The translations under genes and the position numbers were made by a program. A stretch of 64,000 nucleotides of DNA from Odontesthes bonariensis (taxonomy: Eukaryota; Chordata; Actinopteri; Atheriniformes; Atherinopsidae). The notes under the pieces are model-generated. The model had not been told where the DNA came from and ran no database searches. It saw only the letters and a program-made list of their open reading frames with translations. Positions 21,501-33,515 of this stretch are shown in pieces. Each line of letters starts with the position of its first letter. Positions within the stretch are counted from its first letter, which is position 1. The DNA lies in assembly GCF_027942865.1 (NCBI RefSeq), contig NC_134510.1, positions 9,148,001 to 9,212,000 on the forward strand, given 5' to 3'.

Positions 21501-23080
21501 CCTGGAACGCACGAGTGATTCAACCACACACTTGTGCGTTACTTCACTGTGTTTTTTTTTATATTAACAGTGCAACAGAAAAACATTAATATTATTATTA
21601 TCATTATCATTACAAGTATACAAGTCTGTGAGAGCCCGTGTAAGCTTGCTGTGTTGATGAGATGGTGTAAATCATCTGTCTGTTCAGAGTTCTTTATTGC
21701 AGAGAGAGCACACATGTCTCTCTTATTAAATCTGAACAGATCACACACCAGATTCTTTATTAGCCATTCTTTCATTAGCCTGCCTTCTGCACACTGCCCG
21801 ACTGTGGCATGCGTGTCCTGATAACATCTCAGCAGACTGGCCTATTGCCAGCCACGGGCAAACTCAACCCTACCGTTTGAAGTCGAGGGTTGGCTCCAGA
21901 CAGACCAAGCATTGTGTCCCAAACAATGAACCCCAGACCCACTGAACTATAAACATGTCCTTTTGGGGGCGTTTTCCTCAGTTTCTATGCAGGAGACACC
22001 CAGAGTCAGGAAACCTGACCCGACTTTTCTAAATTTAGTAACTCTAAAGCCTCGAATGCTGCTGAATTGGCACCCATCATCGTCTGTCTTATTCTGTAAT
22101 AAGGTAATTAAAGATTTGGAATGTTGACCAAGGCTCAAGTCTGGGGTGGAGGTCTTGAAATTTCGGAAATTTGTCACGACAAAAAATGACCAAAAAGTTT
22201 CCTCACCAAAATTAACTTGTGATCAATTTACTGTGGCATGTAAATGTCAGCTCCTTTATTTAAAATAAAGTCATTATTCATGTATATTTCCCCTTATGTA
22301 ACACAGTCTTGATATGGTGACAGACAGTTTAACGAATGGACCCACCGGTCACCTGCCCAAGAGGTCAAGGAATCAGTGGGGCACTTGATCTTAATTCATT
22401 TAATTGTGACACAAGGTTATATCAGACAAAGAAGATTATAAAGTTATGCAAAGCAACATTTTTAAACAAAATTACTAAATCTGAATAGAGGCAACAACGA
22501 AAAATCCACCAATGGAGACACAAGACAAATATAATGATGCAAAATAACCAACTGAAAGGTAGGGTGACCAAACACATGTAATGAACAATAAGACACAATA
22601 TAAAACAGAAAAAGTGACACAAACATTGATAAACACATGCAAAACTACCGTAATAAGACAAACTGTCTGCAAATAGATGCAAAATGATCGAAATGACACG
22701 CATCCATTTATGTGCACGCACATAAACACACAGAAAAGACAAAAAATAGACATATAAAGAGAAGCAAGATGATGCAAAGTCTATACAAATGGATTCTGGA
22801 TGGCTTGTGTTCCTCTCTGTTGGGGTGTCCTGGTCACCTGCAAGGCAAGTAGGGGTCCTCATTCATGCCTGTGCCAAACCTGTTGTTTCATTACCTGCCA
22901 TGAACATGGGGCTTAGTATCTAGACCAGTATGGTTGAACCACAGAGTTGCTTAATGGCTGAGATCCTTCATTACATAGATTTTTTGAGGATGCGCATCTA
23001 CCCTAATGGTGTGTCTTTCAACAGAATACTGACTGGATTAAAATCTGATGCTGTAATTTCATCTACACTGCGGTACCACC
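18541..23080. other. intergenic region azin1 - atp6v1c1
   Basis: About 4.5 kb between the divergent azin1 and atp6v1c1 genes. It is AT-rich with scattered homopolymer runs. Open frames such as 22422-22862 minus (146 codons, Cys/Phe/Leu/Val-rich) have no recognisable domain and biased composition. I recognise no conserved gene, RNA or well-defined transposon. Confidence 0.5.
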
Positions 23081-23281
23081 ATGTCGCCAGCTGAGGTCAC
23101 TGCTGAGTTATCTCAGTCTGTGAGAGGCCTTCCGGTTCCTCAATCGGATCAGCTGACTCTGATGCTGCTGTCAGGAGACCTCACGATCTACACTGAATGG
23201 CAACTATGAAAATTAACAAGCCATAGGAACACTACAAGTATCTTTATTTTCACAATAAACGGACTCACCTTTAACACACGG
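23080..23281 (+). other. atp6v1c1: candidate atp6v1c1 non-coding first exon
   Basis: A good donor (ACACGG|GTGAGTG) falls after 23281, and the region before it carries an ETS-like CTTCCGG at about 23130. The coding exon downstream has a matching acceptor (TTTTTCTAG, exon from about 23815). This makes 23080-23281 a reasonable leader exon, but only transcript data can confirm it. Confidence 0.3.
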
Positions 23282-23647
23282 GTGAGTGAAACTGTTGACC
23301 AGTATAATTTACCACACCTATGTTATTGTTGTTGTTTTTGTTGTTAGCAAAGTGAGCTAAGTGGCTAACAGTAGCTAATCCCTGCTGGATGCTGCTTGAC
23401 CTTAATCATCTTTTTTTGCCAGCCACCGTTCGTGTATTTAACTGGTTAATTATTATTTGTAGCCATGGTTGGTAGTCAGGGAGTGGAAATATGCAGTGAG
23501 TGAAACAGTAACGCTTGGCTGTTATAGACATTGACTTTGAAAGAGCTCCTGTTACTACTGTAGCATCATTTCACTAGCCTGCCTATTGGTAAACAAGAGT
23601 CAGGACACTTGCCGCAGCACCAGCAAGGGCTAATATCTAACTACAAA

Positions 23648-23671
23648 CATATATATATATATATATATATA
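23648..23671. repeat. (TA)n microsatellite
   Basis: Eleven or so TA/AT dinucleotides in a row upstream of the atp6v1c1 start. Confidence 0.9.
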
Positions 23672-23833
23672 AAACAAAGCCCTTCAACTGCATTGTCTCT
23701 ATGAGTAGCTCTTATTTGACATGAGAATTATTCTTGTTATGAAATGTTGAGCTTATTATTAAGGCACAATACATAGTGATATTAGTACAGCTTTCCTCTC
23801 AGTTGTTTTTCTAGCTTCACCAGTGCTGTAAAC

Positions 23834-26800
23834 ATGACGGAGTTTTGGTTGATTTCTGCTCCGGGAGAGAAGACCTGTCAGCAAACGTGGGATAAAATGA
23901 TGGCAGCCACAATGCACACCAACAACCTGTCCACCAACCACAAGTTCAGCATCCCAGACCTCAAGGTTTGTATGGATCCTGCTTGAGTTCATGCAATGTT
24001 TTTTTTTTTTTCTCCCACGCTCTAATGCAGAGCCAATAGATGAATCTACTAATAAATAATTATAGTGGTATGATTTTCTTTCATGCACACATCAGAATTA
24101 TTTTACCCTGTTTCAAGAGCAGCGTCATGTGCTGTATTAGGTCAATCTGAATCCACTCACCTTGTGTATCCACTGTCAAGAATAAGCTGGTTGTCTGGTT
24201 GGAAAGCAGACTTGACACAGATTGCTTGCCTGCATGTTGAAAGGATGTTTAGGTGAAGTTTTCATCCACAGTGCAGTTCAACTCGACTGGTTCGGTTCCT
24301 CTTTGTGCTGAAGGTGAAGTAACCCTGCTGACCTTGCTTCCGCATGAGGCCGTCATGTCCTCCCAAAACAGTTAGCGATGCATGAGCAGCTCTGGACAAA
24401 GAGGCGCCAAACTAAGCACATAGAGGCCCCTGGGTGTAACTTTAGGCTAGTTGAACCACAGATGACACTGTTCAAACAAAGTCCCGCTCAACCCACTTGA
24501 AAACGACCCAAATACCCAGGACTAAGCAGTCACACGTCTGATGTCTCTTTGTTTGTTTTTATGTCCAAAACAGGTTGGAACTCTTGATGTCTTGGTTGGA
24601 CTGTCTGATGAATTGGCCAAATTAGATTCCTTTGTGGAAAGGTATGCACCTTGCTGTACTCTTCCTTTATACACAGTATTCCATACAGCTGTTATTATTT
24701 ACATCTGAAAGATAAACTAGTAAACACTCCTGACCCTCTGATGTAGCCGGCTAGCCATTCTCTAATCCCCTCCCTGACCTTGTAACAGTGAGGAATTTCG
24801 CACGGACCTGAGGATAGCGAGCCTCGCAGTCTAAACTTGGCAATTTACAGTTGGGTGACACATCAGCAGCTCTTTCTGTAGTCATATTTATGCCATATGA
24901 CTTATGTGCCATCACCATAGTCCTTTGGAAAAATTGACATCCAAAACTCACACACAGCCATTACTGCCTGAGCTAAGCTTTGCTTCCTTTGTGGATGTTT
25001 CCAAGAAAGACCAACTTGGCAACATGGTTTTGCTTGTTTGACTACAGTCTGCCGTTAATCTAGTTCCCTTTTGAAGTTTCTATTCAACATATCTGAAAAG
25101 TGAAGAAGAAGAAGAAGAAGAAAAAAAAACAACTTCGAATCGGGAGTTATGGCAAACATTTACATGCGCATTCTTTTTTTAATTTAAGGATTAAAAGCAT
25201 TTGTGCTCTCTTATGAAGCTTTTAGCCTTTAAATGGGACTTGGCTCCAGTTTTCATGGCCACTTTGATCTTTTATTGCATAGTGTTGTTGAAAATCTTGA
25301 CCTCTGAAAGTTGGCCCTATTATGAATAAGCTTGTCAAGAGACGACCTTAACAGGAATATGTGAGACTTTTTGATGTGTCCGTCTGTTTGTGTTATATTT
25401 AGAGCGATGAGGCTGTAGTGGTCAAGTGTGCTGGCAGAAAGTGTGCTATACAGTGGCTTTGTGCTTGCAGTTTGTGTTTGCACGGCATGTTTTGATGTCT
25501 CCTGGGTGTTCACAGTGTGGTGAAGAAGGTGGCTCAGTACATGGCCGATGTGCTGGAGGACAGTCGAGATAAAGTGCAGGAGAACCTGCTGGCCAACGGA
25601 GGTACAATGATGTCTTTAATACTCAGTGGCCTCATTCTGTCAGTAAGGACGTAGCTGTGATAATTATTTCAAAGCTAAAGTAACATTTAATGGGTTTTTT
25701 TTATGCACATCTGAAATCACTGTGATAAAAGTGTAGCTTTTTCCCATTTTTTTGTCTCGCCCTTATCTGATCTTTTGATGTCTATTTTTCAGTTGATCTT
25801 GTCACCTACATCACAAGATTTCAGTGGGACATGGCAAAATATCCGATAAAACAGTCACTTAAAAACATCTCTGAAATCATCTCAAAGGTAGGTCTCTCAG
25901 TTTAATGAGAAAACAAACAATGATTTTAGGTTTGTCTGTGTTTGTGGATATTATTCTCAATGTGTTAATTGTTTCCACCCTGATCAGAGGTATTTGGAGT
26001 TGCCATTACTCTCGCGCGTATGCTTCACATCCATACAGTCACGTTACTCCTAATTGTTTTTATGTAATGTATCCTGTTTTCTTTCCCAGTTAAAAAAAGA
26101 ATTAAAAAATCAGTTTCGTTTTTATGTTTTTGCAGCAAGTAACTCAGATTGACAATGACTTGAAGGCAAGAGCATCAGCTTATAACAACCTGAAGGGAAA
26201 CCTGCAGAACTTGGAAAGGAAGAATGCGTAAGTCTAATACAACATTTCTGTACTGTGATAGAACCTTGGAGGATCACAGACTCTCTCTATGATTTCGTTA
26301 GCATAGCCTGAAGAGTCTATTCTTCAAACTCTGGGAAACTTCCTCTTTCTCCGGGTCTTTGTCATTGTAATGTTCTAATATGCCACCAGGGGGAGCCTGC
26401 TGACCAGGAGTCTGGCTGACATTGTCAAGAAGGAAGATTTTGTACTTGATTCAGAGTACCTCATCACTCTGCTCATAGTTGTACCAAAGTGAGTGTAAAT
26501 GATCCAATCAGTCCCAACAAGCATTTCTGCAGTGAATCAACGGGTTGACTTAGAAAATAAGATTTGGGTACCGTATGATGTACTATTATGCTCTTACAGG
26601 ACAGCATATACTGACTGGCAGAAAACATATGAAACACTTGCTGAGATGGTGGTGCCTCGATCGACAAAGTAAGTCATGTCTACATAACAGAAAAAAAAAA
26701 CATTATGAGTATTTATAACCCAACTATACCAAAAAGATCATTTAGAATTTGTCTTACTGATGTCATCACAACACTTAAACTTAGAAGTATCCAACTTTTC

Positions 26801-29800
26801 TCCCAGTCTGCTGTTTGAAGACCACGACAGTGGGCTGTTCAGTGCCACTCTGTTCAGGAAAGCCATTGACGACTTCAAACACAAAGCTAGAGAGAACAAG
26901 TAAGAGTTTTTATTCTGTGTCATGACTTTGTGTCGTCATTCAACACTGTGTGAGTCACACAAACTTTGAGAAGCACCTCCGTGAGAAAATCTCAGCAGCG
27001 AGTCTGTTGAATGAATATAAATAGCCTAGACAAGTAAGTATATATCACAAGTAAGTGCAACTGGCTGTCCAAAGCAATGCTGCATTCTCACATCTGACCA
27101 TCTGACATTTTCATGTGTAAATAATACGAAGATACAAAGAATATGTCATCAAATCAAGCTGTTTTTTGTTTTTATCGTTGTAGGTTCACAGTGAGAGACT
27201 TTCAGTACAATGAAGAGGAGATGAAGGCTGACAAGGAGGAGATGACGCGGCTCTCCACAGATAAGAAGAAGCAGTTTGTAAGTGAAGGAATGCTGTAGAA
27301 ATGGATCAAATAGATTCAGTCGGTCATAATTTAAACTCTACTCAGAAAGACTGAAAGCAGTAATCTTTGTTTTTTTTAAATGTCCATTGTTAGATTTTAG
27401 ATGATAAAGCACCCTTTAAACACTTCCATAATTAGGAGTTGCAAAACAGCATCTGACATTTCATGTCAACAAAAATATAGAATAATATTTAGTAAACTAC
27501 TGTTAAATGAATTCAGCACCTGTTCCCAGTGGGCAGCTTGATGAGAAATGATTTCCCCCAGAAAATAACGAGTTCCACCCTGAAGCTGTTTAAAAAGTAC
27601 GTGCTGGATGGCTAGCAGCGGTCAGAAAATGCTGACCTCACTAAAGTTTTTCCACTTATCAGTTGTGTTGCATAAAATGTAGTTGCTGAAAGAGCCTCAA
27701 ATGGATAGTTACTCTGCCTCCTGTCTGCAGGGTCCACTGGTCCGATGGCTGAAAGTGAACTTCAGTGAAGCCTTTATTGCATGGATTCACATTAAAGCAC
27801 TAAGGGTCTTTGTGGAATCTGTTCTGAGGTACTGATTACACAATGCGGTCCCGCCACCCATGCCTGTATATAACAATATATGAGATGAAGCATTACTATT
27901 TCACACTGCTTGTGTAATTTTCAGCGACAGTAGTTATGTAAGCAGCATTATGTAGTCTCAGCAGGGCAAACAATGTTGATGTCATGATGTGTTCTTACAG
28001 ATATGGGCTGCCGGTGAACTTTCAGGCGATGCTCCTGCAGCCAACCAAGAAGACCATGAAGAAGTTGAGAGAGGTTCTCAACGATCTGTACAAACATCTG
28101 GACAGCAGTGCAGCAGCTGTCATTGATGTGAGTGCTTTGATAACATGCTGTCTGCTAACTCCTCTTCTTCATGGTTATCCAGAAGACAGCACAATGCATG
28201 TCATTAAAAAGAGAATTATTAGTTAAATCAAGTTACAACACTTTTATTCCTTTTTTCTAAATATGTTATACGATACATTGTTAGCAGTTACTCAAGATTT
28301 AGATCATTTGAGGACCATCATAGAAGAAAGATGTTGACCGACTATTCTAAACTGTTCATCAGTGAGCCATAGATTCTGCTAAACTAATTATCTGTATAAA
28401 GGTACATTTTGGTATTAAGTGCTACAATATTTGCACCTTTTTTTTATTTTTTAAGTTTGCATTTAAAAACTACACATAATGCGGGTAAACCTGACATTTA
28501 AATGACGTTCCTGAGGTGCAAAAACATGACAACACCAAAAAACAAATAGATCATAAAATTGGAGAAAGCACAAGAATGAAACACAAAACAACATAAGAAC
28601 ATTTCCTTTCAGACAAAAAAAAAAAGAAACTGAACAACAGAAACTAGAAAAATGGAAAACAACACGACAAAGATGCTTTTTTTTTTTTAAATGTTGTGAA
28701 GTGTCCTGTTTTCTTGTCATGTTGCTTTTCTGTTTTGTTGCATTTTCAGAAAGGTTGCTGTGTTTCCTGCTTTGTGCTTGTGTTTTCTATTTTGTCAACT
28801 CGTTCTCATTCCAAAGTCATCACATGCGGACACTTGTTCCGAGGGGTGCACCATGAAGCAAGTTCTACACAGCCAGGCTTTCTTTGTCTTAACTGGCCTG
28901 ACAAAACCTTAACCTCTTCTAAGAGATAACAGTACTATGACGGTGATCATGATCATTCTTTGTTAAATCAGGCATTCCTCTACAGTTTCCGCCCCCACTC
29001 ATATAAAATTGGCATTTTACGCGTTATTTGATGCTTTTCCGGCGCAAAATCCACCTGACACTTCATTCATAAAGAGAACGAGTTGTTTGAATGGAGAAGT
29101 TTGAAAAATTTAAAGATCATTATGGAAAAAACACAGTTGCTGCGGTTGAGAAAAGATGAATACAGAAATTTGTGCAAATTAGAAAGTTACATGACAGCTG
29201 CACAGAAAGCTCTTCAACTTTTAACTTGTTCAGAAGGGCTTTTAGTTCAAGCCGTTGACCAAATCAAAGCAAATTTTTATTGATTGAGTACTTTCTGATA
29301 TTTAAGCCTAAAGTAATTCATTTTCCAATCGGTTTTAGATCCGATATCAGCATTATAGGTTGGACTTTTTCAGTTGTGAATCGGGGCCAGATAAAACTCA
29401 CTCTGCATCACCAATTGAATGCGTCGTTCCTACATGTTTTTCCGTAACTGTCAAACGCCTTTGGTGGCACCGGGTCAGGTTAAATAGGTTTGGATTCTTC
29501 AGATCAGAATCTACATCGTTATTTGTTCACTGGAAACTGAGCTCTGGTCACAGGGGCTGATTTTTGGTTGGGATTCAAATCCATTGTGGATCAAATATTT
29601 AATAGATCACATATGATTTTGGTCACATTTGGCGAATGAAATGCCAAGATTAGTTATTGATTTTCTGTCAGCTCTTTCAAAATCTGACATTTGTTGAACC
29701 TCGATTGATTTATATTTAGTTATGATGTCAGATGTTCACTTTCAGTACTTGTGCGTGATGAGATTTAAATGTTTGCTGTCTGGGAAATCATCAGGACAAG

Positions 29801-30822
29801 AATTAGTGAAAGAACATTTCTGAAAAAATTCTGAGCAGAAACTACTCCGGAACAGTCAAAAGTTTTGCCTTACCATGGTGATCTAGCCATCGTGACAATG
29901 AAAACTCTTTAAGGTCCACGCAGCTTGCTAGCCCACTAATCTCACTTCATAGTGAACCCCCGACCCCGCAGGATCCAGCTGCAACGGTTTTGGTCACAGC
30001 GAGTACCCCCAAAGTGTCACTTTTGTAAATGCAGGTTTTCCATAGGACATGTCGCCATGGGAACGTGGAAAATCTTGGCAAAGTTTTCCAGAATGAAATG
30101 CATTTTCATGTCATTTTTAATGCCTAACTTTGATGTTATCCAAACTTAAACCAAGTACTTTTTCTGCCTCAATATAACCGCGTACTCCTAATGTCTAAAC
30201 TTGTGACAATAAAGACAAGAGAAAAGATGGTGGAAAACAACACCCTAGATGTTGGACTTGAATGTGAATTCCATGTTTGAGAGTTGGGTGTCTTTTTTTC
30301 TAATCTGCAGATCTGTGTTACTTGTTGGCCAACACAGGTGACATCTTTCTGTCTGGGTTTCATTTTGGCACAGCCGGTGTTCCACAGAAGGACAACTGGC
30401 AACACGCATGTTGAAACTTGTACCACAAGCCTCTTGTGGCGATATTGGAATGAGAATGAGTGTTGGTTTTGTTGAGTTCTGAAGAAGCAACACATGATTT
30501 TCTGAAATGTCCCGCTTTCTAAGATTTTGGTGTGTTTTTGGGATTTTAGTGTTTTTAGAGTGTTTCGTTCCATCCAAACAAACCTCCATTGTAAACATTG
30601 ATTCATTAAAAGTCGACCGTGGCGCAATGCTTATTTGAAGTGATAGCAGGTGAGATATTACGCAGATGTTCAAACAGATGATACCTCACACTAACATTGT
30701 TTCAACTTGTTTGTCTTCTCCAGTCTGTGATGGACATCCCAGGCCTAAACCTGAGCCAGCAGGAGTATTATCCTTACGTCTACTACAAGATCGACTGCAA
30801 CCTGTTGGATTTCAAAGCTTAA
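23834..30822 (+). CDS. atp6v1c1: V-type proton ATPase subunit C 1, complete, 12 coding exons
   Basis: Exons 23834-23965, 24574-24641, 25516-25601, 25793-25887, 26136-26227, 26390-26488, 26600-26668, 26807-26899, 27184-27277, 27731-27828, 28001-28127 and 30724-30822 join in phase to 383 codons (human 382). Subunit C is a peripheral-stalk subunit of the cytosolic V1 sector. It links V1 to the membrane V0 sector and is released when the pump is disassembled. The protein starts [19 protein letters not shown] and nearly every exon matches human ATP6V1C1: [71 protein letters not shown] and [20 protein letters not shown]. It ends DFKA, one residue beyond human. The last intron (28128-30723) is the longest and holds no exon I could find. 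C1 rather than C2 is chosen by similarity and synteny. Confidence 0.96.
25104..25130. repeat. (GAA)n short repeat
   Basis: GAAGAA repeats followed by an A run inside atp6v1c1 intron 2. Confidence 0.85.
28128..30723 (+). other. atp6v1c1: atp6v1c1 intron 11
   Basis: The 2.6-kb last intron. It contains several ORFs up to 152 codons on the minus strand (30169-30627) with no recognisable domain. Blocks near 28840-28870 (GTGCACCATGAAGCAAGTTC) resemble dispersed fish repeats, but I could not find paired ends. Confidence 0.45.
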
Positions 30823-31115
30823 ACCTTTGCCCCGTTTTTGTCCTCATGCTGAGTGTTAAGTTATGTGTCCCTGGTTCAGGCTTCCCCTCCTCCCATGCTT
30901 TCCGCCTCCTCATTGTCTCCCCTCCCAGTCAGCTGCTTGAATGACAGTGCTGCATGTTCATTCCTTGTGGTGAAAACGCTCTTCAACAAGCTTCTACCAC
31001 CTTTTGCAACAAATGAACAACAAAAAAACACTTTTAAACATTGTTTTTGTTTTTGTTTACAGTTTATTTTTCTTCTTAAGCCTCACAGATGATTAGGTTT
31101 TTTTGATGTGAAATG

Positions 31116-31121
31116 AATAAA
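31116..31121 (+). terminator. atp6v1c1: atp6v1c1 poly(A) signal AATAAA
   Basis: AATAAA 294 bp after the stop codon in an AT-rich region; a second AATAAA lies at about 31380 and could give a longer 3' UTR. Confidence 0.55.
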
Positions 31122-32180
31122 GAAATAATAATGGAGAGTTCTATATTTACTGTGTCATTCCATGTGTGCTGTTGGGTATTATATTGATGTTCACAGATTT
31201 GTGTTTTATGTCAGAGCAGTTTCATGGCAACCACATCTGGAATGCATTTCTGAGACTATGTGATCACTGCAGATGTTGTGAAACAAAGATGTTATCTGAG
31301 TGTAAGTTGTTGTGTCATGTTGTGTATATTTGCTGTCAAAAAGAGATCTCTACCTGAGTATTGTGTAAACCAATGATTGAATAAATATGATTAAAAAAAA
31401 CTGTTGTGAACTGATCAAAGACAGAAAACTGCAACCTGTACACAGATTTATCTTTTTCTTCCTTTGATTCGATGGTTGATGCCAAACTTTGGCTGATTTT
31501 ATATTCGGGACTTGGTCTGTACGTTGGATGAGTATGTGCATGTGATTGAAATGAACATGAGCATAAGCACCGTTTGGGTAGATGATCAAAAAGAGAAGCC
31601 TTGTGAGCACTGATCATGTGCAGAGCCTTTGGCAGTTTCAATGAAACCTCTTCTTTGAGAAGAGCCCATTGAAAATGCTCCAATGAAATACTTCAGCTTC
31701 AATATCAAACCTGACTGAACACAACAGCAGAGGGCACCAAACAGACACCTCTCTGTATGTTAGGATGTTACAGGTGTAGTTTTTTTTTAGCCTGCTAAAT
31801 GTAAGTTGACAGATCCTATTGAAGCCAAGAAGTTAAAGATGACACATTACCTTAATATTTCAAGGAGTACTTTTTAGCAACTACTGTTGCTGATTTATTT
31901 TCATCTTTTATCGTGTCAGAATAACAAAAAGTGCTGTTTGGGTGCCGTGCATGGTCGGTATTGATTAACAACCCCTTGAGCAGGTATCAAGCTTTAATTT
32001 CTGGTTTCAGACAGTTCTGTCCAATCAACTAGCAGAACACTTCAAGATTCTTCAATCAGTTGACTGAAATCTCATCTGTGCTCTTGGGTGCATCAGAATC
32101 CTAAAGCATACCTCATCCAGCCCCGTGTAGCAGAGGAAGATGTGTTATCTTAGTAAAGTTCTCTTTTTTTTCTTTCAACC

Positions 32181-32344
32181 TACACCAGCAAGCCATTATG
32201 ACATTATGACCACTCGAGTAATATTGAGTAGGTCCTACTCATGTCGTTAAAAAAGCCCGACCAGATGATCTGAGGGTGTCAGGGCATATACTCTGACATC
32301 ACCACCAGATGTTTTAGGCCATAATGTTAGGACTGGTTGGTGTA
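32181..32344. mobile_element. short DNA transposon remnant with inverted ends
   Basis: The left end TACACCAGCAAGCCATTATG (32181) is the approximate complement of the right end at about 32319-32344 (ending GGACTGGTTGGTGTA). The internal ATTATGACCACTCGAGTAAT and GAGTAGGTCC match a fish repeat family whose ends read TACACCA..CAGCCATAACATTATG. It is an internally deleted copy. Target duplication not resolved. Confidence 0.55.
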
Positions 32345-32454
32345 TGCTGACTGTGGCAAAAAGTTGTATTCCATCAGTGCAAAGAACATGTTTGTCAAAT
32401 GCATCGGGCCCGTTTCGATGCTGAATTTAGAGGACATAGACATGCCTATCCCAG

Positions 32455-32600
32455 TTATCTTTGGGTGAGTTGAAGGGTATACCCTGAACAGGTCACCACT
32501 CCATCAAAGGGCCAACACAGAGTCAAACAAAATGACTCAAAATGAACAACCGTGCACTCAGACGAATCAATAATCAACCTAACATGCATGTTTTTTGGAC
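32455..32600 (+). repeat. dispersed teleost repeat remnant
   Basis: The order 'TACCCTGAACAGGTCACCA', 'CAAAGGGCCAACACAGAG', 'CAACCTAACATGCATGTTTT', 'TGGACTT' matches a repeat very common in fish genomes (consensus close to ACCCTGGACAGGTCGCCAG ... CAGGGCCAACACAGAGACA). A related fragment is at 37300-37372. Exact class not assigned. Confidence 0.5.
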
Positions 32601-33289
32601 TTTTTTGTGCTCATGGTAAAAAAAAGTGCTAGAGTCACAAGCAGAAATCAACATCCAAACCCCAAACCAGCGCAGAGAATGCTACAAAAATCTGTGTTTT
32701 CACAAACACACACAAAAAAAGCTTGGTAGAAAATGTCAAAAAGATTCAAAGAAACACACTGTATGTTCAGAGCTACTGCAGAAGGCTGAACATTCAAAAG
32801 ACAGTCCTGAAGACAACTGTATGCATAACAGAATAGATATGTTGAAACAGGTGAATATATGTTTAAATACCAAATTAAATGAAAGATGGTCAAAGAAACA
32901 AAAAGACAAAAAAATACTCATTTTCTGTGGGAATTACAAGGTAACAAAAGATAAATTTAAAAAAACCTGCAGATTATTGAAGCATTACATTATCCTGTAA
33001 CAGTCTCCCCCCATGTCTGATGGGGTTGAACTGCGTGTGCGTGTGTGTGTGCAGGCGTGTGTCTTCGTCTAGTGTTTTGTTAAGAGGACAGAAAAAAAAA
33101 AAGGTAAAAGCCGTTTTAAGGATATCTCGAGGTTGTGGTTAAGGTGCCAGACAAAGTCTCCAACAAATGAATGTAGACAGAGAAAGAGAGAGAAAGAGAG
33201 ATCATGTGATGGAGTGAGCCTGCTGGGCTGGGATGTGAGACACACATCCTCACCCTCTCCCTCACGCGCACATTCAACGTTCAGGCTCG

Positions 33290-33515
33290 AATCACAAAGG
33301 CTACAGAACGCACGCACGTCTTGTGACGTCTGGTACCCAAACCTGAGCGTCTGGCGGGCGGGCGGGCGGGGAAACAGCCACCGTTTACTGTTTCACTTGC
33401 CTGTGCTGCTGCGCGAAGGAACAAGAGCCAAGCATCAATGCCTCCAGATTTCTTCTTTCACATCGGCCTGGACTTATTCTCGTCATCGGGCCTCCTGCGC
33501 TGAGAGAATGAAAGG
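33290..33515 (+). promoter_or_regulatory. spire1: spire1 promoter / GC-rich 5' leader
   Basis: Upstream of the spire1 start the sequence turns GC-rich. It carries TGACGTC (33324-33330, a CRE-like core) and four GGCG repeats (about 33353-33371) able to form a G-quadruplex. An ATG at 33508 opens a 15-codon frame (stop 33553-33555) that overlaps the main start at 33516 in another frame. The transcription start is not defined. Confidence 0.45.

Larger units (their letters stand above)
31400..33290. other. intergenic region atp6v1c1 - spire1
   Basis: Apart from the short inverted-repeat element (32181-32344) and the repeat remnant (32455-32600) nothing was recognised. A (GT)-rich stretch lies at 33031-33065 and a purine-rich AGAGAAAGAGAG stretch at 33178-33201. 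Confidence 0.5.

Noticed and set aside
22422-22862. 146-codon minus-strand frame with many hydrophobic and Cys residues
   Set aside because: No recognisable domain, an overlapping similar frame, no splice or poly(A) context; AT-rich chance ORF more likely than a membrane protein.
30169-30673. Overlapping 152- and 142-codon minus-strand frames in atp6v1c1 intron 11
   Set aside because: Two frames overlap over the same DNA and neither resembles a known protein.
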